From contig CBDVBZ010000109.1 in assembly GCA_965372355.1 (NCBI GenBank), forward strand, positions 1-12,703: a stretch of 12,703 nt of DNA, given 5' to 3'. Origin of the DNA: CBDVBZ01 sp965372355 (GTDB lineage: Bacteria > Krumholzibacteriota > Krumholzibacteriia > WVZY01). The position numbers were made by a program, and so were the translations under genes. Shown here one piece after another: positions 6,962 to 12,703 of the stretch (positions within the stretch are counted from its first letter, which is position 1; each line of letters opens with the position of its first letter). The notes under the pieces are model-generated. The model had not been told where the DNA came from. It saw nothing but the letters and a program-made list of their open reading frames with translations, and did not search any database.

Positions 6962-7738
6962 TCAGAGATCGGCGCCGCGGGTCAGCCAGAAGTGCACCAT
7001 TACATAGGCGAGCACCGCACCAGTGTGACTGAGAAGCGGCAGCCACACGCTGCCCGTGCGCCGTCGGAGCCAGCCCCAGAGCAGGCCCGCCCCCAGCACA
7101 CCGCCTGTCATCGCCACCACACCTCCGGTCTCGCCAACCAGGCTGCCGATGGTCGCGGCGTGGTAGCTGGCGTAGAGAATTGCGGGCAAGACGACGGTAA
7201 GGGCGGCGGGTGGCCGTTGGGTCGGCCGCGCCAACGCCACACGCCCGGGGAAATAACCGCGCCAGAATAGCTCCTCGGCTGGCGCGTTGAGCAAGCCCAT
7301 GAACGTCAGCACCGCGGGCACCTGCCCCAGCGAGACCCCCCAGCTGCCGATGGTCGCCACGGAGTGTTCCGGGTCGAGGAAACGGTCTCGCGTCAGCACG
7401 AGGAAGGCACCGGTCACCAACGCCGTGGCCAGCCCAAAGGCGATGGCGGAGCGAAACCCGCGCGGCGAGCCTACGCTGTCGCCCGAACCGTCCTTCGCGC
7501 TTGGGTGGAGCAGGCCGAGCATTCGCGCGTGCTCTCGCCAACCGCGCCCCGCCAGGCGGGACTCGATAACGGGTGCGACGAGGCAGAAACCCAGCTGGTA
7601 GCTCGCGAAGGCCCACCAGACACTCCTCAGGTATTGGATGCTAACGATGACCGCCAGTGGCGCCGCCATTGCAAGGACCAACGGGACCGCTAAAGAGCCG
7701 CTAGTGGTCGATTCGACCTTAAATGGCTGATTCGACAT
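6962..7738 (-). CDS. CPBP (CAAX/Abi) family intramembrane metalloprotease
   Basis: The product is 258 residues with about six to seven hydrophobic segments. The CPBP motifs are present in order: EExxxR as E155-E156-L-F-W-R160, a His in YASYHAATIG (H193), and a second His in LLSHTGAVL (H238). These residues form the metal-dependent glutamate/histidine active site in the family, which cleaves membrane-embedded or prenylated substrates and includes bacteriocin-immunity-like proteins. The ATG at 7738 has an AGAGGA-type Shine-Dalgarno about 9 nt upstream. The gene is divergent from the hydrolase gene (240-bp spacer) and convergent with the small membrane protein. No bacteriocin gene is visible nearby, so an immunity role is not supported here. 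The substrate is unknown. Confidence 0.92.
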   Translation of the reverse strand: MSNQPFKVESTTSGSLAVPLVLAMAAPLAVIVSIQYLRSVWWAFASYQLGFCLVAPVIESRLAGRGWREHARMLGLLHPSAKDGSGDSVGSPRGFRSAIAFGLATALVTGAFLVLTRDRFLDPEHSVATIGSWGVSLGQVPAVLTFMGLLNAPAEELFWRGYFPGRVALARPTQRPPAALTVVLPAILYASYHAATIGSLVGETGGVVAMTGGVLGAGLLWGWLRRRTGSVWLPLLSHTGAVLAYVMVHFWLTRGADL

Positions 7739-7924
7739 GATCGGTCATCCTCTGCCGCATCGCGCGGTCGATTGGCACCTGGCTACCGCCTACGCTGAAG
7801 GTATCGCACTACCGGCTCGAGTGGAAGAGAGGATTGGTTAGGGTGTATGGATGCTACGTCGCGACGGTGACGGCGGAAGGGTAGATTACGTTGATCCTCT
7901 TCGAGTTTTCCCGCAGAATCGTAA

Positions 7925-7930
7925 TAATAT
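7925..7930 (+). promoter_or_regulatory. Possible -10 box for the hydrolase gene
   Basis: TAATAT sits about 50 nt before the TTG start in the 240-bp divergent spacer (7739-7978). A -35 element is weak: GAGTTT lies 16 bp upstream. This is the only AT-rich promoter-like site I see in the spacer. Confidence 0.25.
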
Positions 7931-7966
7931 CGATCGCTGATCTGGGGTTCGAATGCGACAGAACTC

Positions 7967-7972
7967 GGGAGG
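7967..7972 (+). promoter_or_regulatory. Shine-Dalgarno that supports the TTG start of the hydrolase
   Basis: GGGAGG lies 6 nt before TTG at 7979-7981. The next in-frame ATG (8006) lacks comparable spacing, so TTG is the preferred start. Confidence 0.6.
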
Positions 7973-7978
7973 CTCGCA

Positions 7979-9673
7979 TTGGATGACACGCGGCAATACT
8001 CCGACATGTCGTCGGCGGTTTCGGAGGACCGTTTCAGGCAGGTCTTTTACACTCATTTGCAGGCCGACGGCTACTCGGATGCCGAGGCCTACCAGTTTAT
8101 CTTCAGGACACCGGATCCTTTTCAATCTGCGCCATCGGATGAACACGGCCTCGAGTTGCTGGAGGCATCCACGAAGCGGTATCGGGCTCAGCTCGCTCAT
8201 GGCTGGTTTCTCGAGGGTCTCAGCCACAAGCTCGAGCCGGACGCGAGCGTTTTACAGGCTCCAGCGAAGCTCGTAACGTTCATCGTCATACCCGGGATAT
8301 TTGGCGAGTTCAACGCAACGCTGCCATTCCAGTCGGTCGTCGACAACACGCAGTCTCACTTCTACAAGAAGTGGCAGACGGCCCTCGAACAGGTCACCGA
8401 CAAGGTCTACAGCCTGTTCGAGTTGTCGGAGGTGCCGTGTCAACTCTCCGATGTCGTGAAGATCGGGAGTATGGACCAGGGCGAACGATCCTTCGCGAAC
8501 GTCATCACCCTGAGGGCGCCGGGAGGATCACTGGAGACGCTGGGAAGCCTGGAATCCAACGTCGAGGTCATGCGGAGGCGCCTGGCAAAGGTCTTTGAAG
8601 TCATCGACGATAATACCGACCTCTATCTGGTCGGCTACTCGAGAGGATTGGCCGTCGCTCTGGAACTTGTCAGCAACTTGCACGAGCAACGCAAAAGCGG
8701 CCAGATCTCCCCGGCAAACGCGACCTGGTTCCGGAGGGTCAAGGGTGTTGTCGGTATTGGCGGGGTGTACTACGGCGCCAAGTTCGCACGCGACGTGTTC
8801 TCGGGAGAGCGGGTGGCGGCCAGTGATTTGATCAGGCTGTTCTCCGAAACGTCCGACAAGCTGAAAACCATTCCCGACGATGTCAAACGGTCGAAGCAGG
8901 CGGCGATCCTTGCGGAGAACGTCGCGACGTGGGCGCGTTTCGTAAAGCGCATATCCAAACCGGACCGTCCAGAGATCGCGGCGCACTTGAACTTTTTGGG
9001 AATCCCGCTGCTGGATGCCTACGAGGAGGAGATCAAGACCCGCGCAAAGAGGCTGAAGTTACCGGTCGCCAGTCCCTGGGGCATCTTCTCCGTGGTGAAC
9101 AGTTTCTTTCTGCAGACATTCGACCTCAGGAGCTTCGCATCCCGCTACAATGAAAACATCCTCGCGTTCAAACAACTCGTCGAGGCGGTGATCACCGGTG
9201 TGCGCACGCTCACGCCCGCATCGAGAGACGAATGGTGGCGGAGTCACGAGCTTCCAAATGACATCGTACTCCTATCCATCACGGGGACTATGCCGGACGC
9301 AAATCTGCACGGCTTTCGTTCCCCCCTGTTGGAGTTCGAGGGATTCGGCCCCAAGACGCCCGACTACAACGACGTCCTGCGGAGCAGCTACTACGGCACC
9401 GTGGCCAGCGAGAATACCCAGATCAACGACTCGCAGCTATCCCATTTCTCTTCCAGGTACTGGGAGCAGATGTATCCCGAGCATCGATATGCTCACTACT
9501 ACCTGGGCGTTCTCGGCACCCACCACTGGGGCATGGCGTTCCCCTTCAACCGGAAGGATGCGGAGTCCGGAGGAAACACATTTCCCAGGGCGACCCTGCT
9601 GAAATCCATAGCCTCTTTTATCGCGTCGCTGGTACCGGCGCAAGCTGGGGCACGAGAGCTCGGGGTTGAATAA
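7979..9673 (+). CDS. Alpha/beta-hydrolase-like protein, GYSRG serine motif, function unknown
   Basis: The product is 564 residues with no signal peptide, so it is probably cytoplasmic. Features of the alpha/beta-hydrolase fold are visible. A hydrophobic strand leads to a turn, VTFIVIPGIFGEF (~99-111), where the oxyanion loop usually lies. The nucleophile elbow is DLYLVGYSRG (S221 in GxSxG), followed by a helix, and the next strand is VKGVVGIGGVYYG (~254-266). Plausible late catalytic residues are D484 in INDSQLSHF and a His in LGTHHWGMAF (515/516). These assignments are inferred from order and spacing only. The ~370-430 region and the long C-terminus are larger than in compact esterases. The gene stands alone on this strand between the CPBP gene and the DUF3604 remnants. 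An esterase, lipase or thioesterase activity is possible, but I do not recognise a named subfamily. Confidence 0.75.
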   Translation: MDDTRQYSDMSSAVSEDRFRQVFYTHLQADGYSDAEAYQFIFRTPDPFQSAPSDEHGLELLEASTKRYRAQLAHGWFLEGLSHKLEPDASVLQAPAKLVTFIVIPGIFGEFNATLPFQSVVDNTQSHFYKKWQTALEQVTDKVYSLFELSEVPCQLSDVVKIGSMDQGERSFANVITLRAPGGSLETLGSLESNVEVMRRRLAKVFEVIDDNTDLYLVGYSRGLAVALELVSNLHEQRKSGQISPANATWFRRVKGVVGIGGVYYGAKFARDVFSGERVAASDLIRLFSETSDKLKTIPDDVKRSKQAAILAENVATWARFVKRISKPDRPEIAAHLNFLGIPLLDAYEEEIKTRAKRLKLPVASPWGIFSVVNSFFLQTFDLRSFASRYNENILAFKQLVEAVITGVRTLTPASRDEWWRSHELPNDIVLLSITGTMPDANLHGFRSPLLEFEGFGPKTPDYNDVLRSSYYGTVASENTQINDSQLSHFSSRYWEQMYPEHRYAHYYLGVLGTHHWGMAFPFNRKDAESGGNTFPRATLLKSIASFIASLVPAQAGARELGVE

Positions 9674-9718
9674 GCATGACGTGGAGGGGTTCGACCCGGC
9701 CGAGTTCCTGGCGACTGC

Positions 9719-9988
9719 CTACGGCGTATACCAAATCGGACTCGTATAAGCTCTTTCCTGAGTTGTCATCTTAATGTCTCTAACATCCTTTAAATCGTTC
9801 CGAAGAACGTCATAGGCTGACCAGCGTGGTGTTGGGATCTCGATCACCCGTGCATAGTAAAATGCTTTTTGTTCCGGATCAAAATCCGGATCCTTCCACA
9901 CAGTGATGAATTCCGGGGCACCTATAGTATTTTTCCATGTCGCTTTTTTGATATTAACGGTATTGCCGACCGGTGTCTTGCATCGGCC
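9719..9988 (-). pseudogene. DUF3604 C-terminal tail, remnant 2
   Basis: About 90 codons from GRCKTPVGNTVN to SPIWYTP and a TAG at 9719 match the last part of the DUF3604 protein of 11938-12703. Shared signatures include DPDFDP, AFYYARVIEIPTPRW and ERAYTSPIWYTP. Upstream of about 9988 the frame stays open but the sequence is unrelated to DUF3604, and the other frames of 9989-10139 carry stops, so the gene is cut off. The remnant is noticeably richer in A and T than its neighbours (AAA, AAT, ATT and TTT codons), unlike the GC-rich intact copy. A different donor or long drift is implied. No function is expected from the fragment. Confidence 0.8.
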
Positions 9989-10139
9989 GTTTCTTCCGCC
10001 CTTGGCGGACGAATTCCCCGTTGAACGGGTGCTGCTGGTCGGCGCCCAGCGTGGTGGAAAACCGATTTCCAGTCGTTCTTGATGCTGACGACGAGCCACC
10101 TGTTCACCAGCTAAGGCGCCTGGCTCATTGTTCTCGCCT

Positions 10140-10610
10140 CTAATCGACGGGCGTGTACCAGATGGGCGATGTGTACGCACGGTCCTGGACCGTCATTGGT
10201 ACTTCAGGTGACATCGTGATCTCGAAACGCTTGGCGTCGTACGCCGTCCAGCGAGGTTTAGGGATCTCAATAACGCGTACGTAGTAGAAGGCGCGTTGCT
10301 TGGGATCAAATTCAGGGTCCTCCCAGAAGGCTTCCAATAGCGGGTCGCCAATGGTGTTGGTGTAACTTGCATCAGGTATGTCTACTGTATTGCCAACTGG
10401 TGTCTTGCAGCGACCATCCTTGTCGATTTTCCGACCGTCGGATACTGCAAGGTCCTCTGGGTCATCGCTGTCGAAAGCGGAGAATGGCACGATCATATTC
10501 ACGCGATCAGGGCCATCGTGGAAAATCACTATGCGGTGGAGATTGTTGCCCGGCCCCGGTGCCGACGTCCATTCGTAGCCGTTGAACGCGGTGATTTCCA
10601 GAATTTCCCT
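10140..10610 (-). pseudogene. DUF3604 remnant 1: internal deletion joining N-terminal and C-terminal parts
   Basis: About 157 codons are open from after an in-frame TGA (10611-10613) to a TAG at 10140. The first third, FNGYEWTSAPGPGNNLHR through PFSAFDSDDPEDL, is the conserved N-terminal-half motif of DUF3604 proteins. It continues in the same frame straight into AVSDGRK...GRCKTPVGNTV, which belongs near the C-terminus and matches the intact copy. The middle of the protein is therefore missing. The 5' end is missing too, and there is no good start codon or Shine-Dalgarno at the front. It follows the stop of the barrel gene by about 30 nt. Codons are intermediate in GC between the intact gene and the 9719-9988 tail. 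Probably non-functional, although the frame is clean. Confidence 0.8.
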
Positions 10611-10641
10611 TCAGCGTGAGAATGGTTGAGGCTGGAGAATC

Positions 10642-10884
10642 TCAGTGCTCCCCGCGTCCGTCCAGCAGGCCAGTCACGTAGTAGAGATTGATGACAAAAT
10701 TGTGGCCGTCGAGACGCTGCCTGGCCCCGTAATCCAAGCCGTACTTCGTCACGATATAGAATTTCATGAACACGGGCATGAACGCGGCCGTGAAGTTCAC
10801 CATGTGCTTCCGGTCGTGCACGCTCGCATCCCAGAAGACGTCGTTTCCCGTGTCGTCACTGATCTGCCAGTTGTTGGCGCCACC
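10642..10884 (-). repeat. Direct repeat, 3' segment shared with 5414-5653
   Basis: The last 80 codons of the barrel gene are repeated, with high similarity by eye and the same orientation, in the remnant at 5414-5653. The segment starts at the GGTGGCGC breakpoint (10877-10884). Confidence 0.75.
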
Positions 10885-11775
10885 CACTCCCAGCTCGAGC
10901 CACGGATTGACGAACGCGCTCACGCCATATTCGAGGCTCAGCCGGTTGCCGGGCCTGTAGTCGCTGTCCTTGATCTTGGAGTTCGTCTCCACGGTCACGC
11001 CCGCCTCGAATGCCAGCGCCTGGTGCGACAACGGGTAGAAGTAACCGAACAGCTGGAAAAAGTGCGACCAGAAACCGAGCCCCAGGTTGTCGTTTGCACC
11101 GCGCTCGTACCGGCCCGTCGGAGCCGCGAACGAGTACAAGAAGCTGACGTTGTATTTCCGCCGTGGCGGCATCCCAGTCTCGGCGAAGTATTCCTCGTCG
11201 TTCATCCCGGCGTATGGATCGCGCGGGTCGCCAGGGCCCTCTGGGAAAAGCCCGAAGGCCCACGAGAGCCCCAAGGGGACCACGATGAGATCGCTCCAGC
11301 CCGAAAGATCACCCTCAAAGACCTGTGTGACGGTGGTGTCTCTGATGCCCGCATACCGTTGCGTTGCTACCGTACCATCAGCCACGAAGTAGCTGGGTGC
11401 GATGCCAGCGAGGTACCGAGCGCCACCGAGGAACGTGCGTTGAGACGAAAACGCGAGGACCGGGGAGGTCGCCCACATCCCGACGTCGAGCTCCACATCG
11501 ACGTTTCCCCGGGGTAAGCTCTCTACCTTGTTCCCGTCCCGGTCCTTGAACGCGTTACTGGTAAAATACCAGTTGTACCAGATCAGGAAGAGACCGGGCG
11601 GCGGCGTTATGGCGTCCCGGATGCCGATGATACCGGGCGCGTAGTGACCCGGCTGTAGCGGCGAAGACGGCGAAACTGCCTGGGCGTTCACGGAACCGGA
11701 GCTGAACAGCAGCAGTGCGACGGCAAGAGCTCCGACGCCCGTCAAGGTCCTCATTATCCTGCTGTGCATTCTCAT
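10642..11775 (-). CDS. Outer-membrane barrel transporter-like protein, phenol MetA-pathway (SphA-type) family
   Basis: The product is 377 residues from an ATG at 11775. GGGAGG (11784-11789) lies 8 nt upstream, and a signal peptide follows directly (basic start, hydrophobic run, VNA before QAVS). These favour this start over the in-frame one 102 nt further upstream. The mature part begins with HYAPGIIGIRDAITPPPG and FLIWYNWYFTS, a hallmark of the 'putative MetA-pathway of phenol degradation' family. It continues as alternating beta strands with aromatic girdles and ends in FVINLYYVTGLLDG. The family is thought to form outer-membrane barrels for uptake of hydrophobic or aromatic compounds; the ligand here is unknown. 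The gene follows the DUF3604 gene on the same strand with a 162-bp gap, so the two probably act together. A deleted paralogue is at 5414-5767. Confidence 0.88.
   Translation of the reverse strand: MRMHSRIMRTLTGVGALAVALLLFSSGSVNAQAVSPSSPLQPGHYAPGIIGIRDAITPPPGLFLIWYNWYFTSNAFKDRDGNKVESLPRGNVDVELDVGMWATSPVLAFSSQRTFLGGARYLAGIAPSYFVADGTVATQRYAGIRDTTVTQVFEGDLSGWSDLIVVPLGLSWAFGLFPEGPGDPRDPYAGMNDEEYFAETGMPPRRKYNVSFLYSFAAPTGRYERGANDNLGLGFWSHFFQLFGYFYPLSHQALAFEAGVTVETNSKIKDSDYRPGNRLSLEYGVSAFVNPWLELGVGGANNWQISDDTGNDVFWDASVHDRKHMVNFTAAFMPVFMKFYIVTKYGLDYGARQRLDGHNFVINLYYVTGLLDGRGEH
11419..11538 (-). repeat. Direct repeat, 5' segment shared with 5645-5764
   Basis: Codons from DGNKVES to FLGGA of the barrel gene correspond to the front of the remnant. 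The segment ends at the second GGTGGCGC copy (11420-11427), exactly 543 nt from the first. Confidence 0.75.
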
Positions 11776-11783
11776 CTGAGTTA

Positions 11784-11789
11784 CCTCCC
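11784..11789 (-). promoter_or_regulatory. Shine-Dalgarno that fixes the barrel start at 11775
   Basis: GGGAGG on the minus strand lies 8 nt before the ATG at 11775. The longer in-frame start at 11877 has neither this site nor a signal peptide directly after it. Confidence 0.75.
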
Positions 11790-11830
11790 TATATCGTGTG
11801 TAGTGTGTGGCCAACTCGCTCCATGAACAG

Positions 11831-11852
11831 CTCGGCCACCTTGAGGGCCGAG
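11831..11852 (-). other. 7-bp GC hairpin in the DUF3604-barrel gap
   Basis: CTCGGCC and GGCCGAG pair perfectly around an 8-nt loop within the 162-bp intergenic stretch. No U-run follows on either strand, so a Rho-independent terminator is not clear. It could stabilise or separate the two messages. Confidence 0.35.
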
Positions 11853-11937
11853 ACCAGCCCTGCGATACTTTTCTCAATTTCCAGATACGGTCGTAATTCG
11901 ACTTCTATGGTCGATAAATATGCGCCCGTTTGTCCTC

Positions 11938-12703
11938 CTACTTGGACGATGGCGTATACCAGATCGGTGAGGTGTAGGCACGATCGGTTACGGTCATGGT
12001 GACCTCCTTGGGCATCTCGATTCCGAAGAATTTTGCGTCGTAGGCTGTCCAGCGCGGCTTCGGGATCTCGATGACCCGCACGTAGTAAAACGCTCTCTCT
12101 TTTGGATCGAAGTCAGGGTCTTTCCAGTAGCCCATCAGCAGGGCGTCCCCAATGGAGTTGGTGTAGCTCGCATCCTTGACGTTCACCGTGTTCCCGACCG
12201 ATTCCTTGCAACGACCGTCGCGCCCAATCTTGCGGTCGTCGGAGACCGCCACGTCGTAGATGCGCTCGTGGGTCTTGCCATTCTTATCCAGCCAGCCCTT
12301 GATGATCTGGATGCGGTCGAGGTTCGCGTTGTCCGGATCGCGCAGGGAACGGATCATGAAGGTGGGCACCTTCCCCTTGGGCGCCTTCTTGAGATCACCA
12401 CCCATAGGCACGCCGCGCTTGTAGCCTTCACGCGCGAAGTGCTGGGTCTCGACTTCGTCCTTCTCAAAATCCCAGCCCGCGAACACGCGCACGGTGATAC
12501 GGCTGCCGCTGGTGGCGTAGACCTCCTTGCGGGCCATGGCGTCAAAGAGTGCCTCGCGGGTGTTCTCCCGCGCCCACACGGCGGCCAGCCCCGAGGCGCT
12601 CATCTGCCAGGCACTAATGACCGGTGACTTATCCACGATAGTGCGGATCAGCACCTCCTCGGCCCTATGGTCGCTGGGCTCAAGATGAGGAAGCTTGCCG
12701 AAA
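11938..12703 (-). CDS. DUF3604 family protein, C-terminal part (5' end beyond right edge)
   Basis: The frame is open from the right edge to a stop at 11938, giving 255 visible residues. It begins FGKLPHLEPSDHRAEEVLIR, so the GTG at 12654 is internal and not the start. Conserved DUF3604 signatures appear in order: SASGLAAVWARENTREALFDAM, RKEVYATSGSRI, RGVPMGGDL, LDRIQIIKGW, DPDFDP, AFYYVRVIEIPKPRW and RAYTSPIWYTP. Full-length family members are several hundred residues long, and as I recall the N-terminal half has PHP-phosphoesterase-like His motifs; that half is outside the window. The biochemical role is not established. The gene is first in line before the barrel gene, suggesting a shared operon or cassette. 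Confidence 0.9.
   Translation of the reverse strand, partial: FGKLPHLEPSDHRAEEVLIRTIVDKSPVISAWQMSASGLAAVWARENTREALFDAMARKEVYATSGSRITVRVFAGWDFEKDEVETQHFAREGYKRGVPMGGDLKKAPKGKVPTFMIRSLRDPDNANLDRIQIIKGWLDKNGKTHERIYDVAVSDDRKIGRDGRCKESVGNTVNVKDASYTNSIGDALLMGYWKDPDFDPKERAFYYVRVIEIPKPRWTAYDAKFFGIEMPKEVTMTVTDRAYTSPIWYTPSSK

Noticed and set aside
6831..7616. 261-codon minus-strand open frame
   Set aside because: It is a frame-shifted shadow of the CPBP gene, Arg/Ala/Pro-rich with no motif.
9989..10139. Possible insertion-sequence or transposase remnant between the two DUF3604 pieces
   Set aside because: No frame gives a recognisable transposase motif, and no terminal inverted repeats or target duplication were seen.
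11776..11877. Upstream extension of the barrel gene to 11877
   Set aside because: A strong Shine-Dalgarno and the signal peptide both point to the ATG at 11775; the extra 34 residues are Arg/Ser/Trp-rich.
12652..12654. GTG as the start of the right-edge DUF3604 gene
   Set aside because: The frame stays open upstream to the edge with family-like sequence, so the codon is internal.
1..12703. CRISPR array, tRNA, rRNA
   Set aside because: No regularly spaced direct repeats, tRNA-like cloverleaf or rRNA-like sequence was noticed by eye.

Overview
The window is about 12.7 kb of GC-rich DNA (roughly 58-60% by eye). It appears to come from a Gram-negative bacterium: several products carry signal peptides, at least two look like outer-membrane beta-barrels, and Shine-Dalgarno sites are strong. 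DUF3604 and 'MetA-pathway of phenol degradation' (SphA-type) barrel proteins are typical of environmental Proteobacteria and related uncultured lineages. I cannot name a genus, and there is no rRNA or tRNA here to help.

Left part (1-5860), all transcribed on the minus strand. A partial beta-barrel gene runs off the left edge (3-467), with a 260-nt 5' region holding a possible 17-codon leader ORF, a GC hairpin and an operator-like inverted repeat. Next come a tightly coupled pair: a secreted M48 metalloprotease (3844-5313) and, 2 nt later, a very large secreted phospholipase-D-superfamily protein with a beta-rich N-terminal module (803-3841). Upstream of the protease lies a shrunken, N-terminally truncated copy of a phenol/MetA barrel gene (5414-5767). 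It is preceded by a second copy of the same operator-like repeat.

Middle part (5860-9720), mixed strands. This holds a small three-helix membrane protein (6277-6882, +), a CPBP/CAAX-type intramembrane protease (6962-7738, -) and, divergent from it, a 564-residue alpha/beta-hydrolase-like protein with a TTG start (7979-9673, +). None of these obviously belongs with the flanking genes. The block sits between two same-strand copies of the barrel sequence.

Right part (9720-12703), minus strand. An intact-looking DUF3604 3' end enters from the right edge (11938-12703) and is followed by a full-length phenol/MetA barrel gene (10642-11775). Two broken DUF3604 remnants follow, one with an in-frame internal deletion (10140-10610) and one consisting only of the C-terminal tail (9719-9988). 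The three DUF3604 tails differ strongly in codon composition, so they look like independent acquisitions or old paralogues rather than fresh duplicates.

Working interpretation (inference): this is an envelope-oriented locus in which DUF3604-plus-barrel cassettes have accumulated and decayed by deletion. It lies next to a protease/PLD operon that may share a LuxR/NarL-type control site with the barrel gene at the left edge. The most unusual items are the PLD protein with a barrel-like N-terminus, the paired operator repeat, and the two neighbouring genes carrying in-frame internal deletions.
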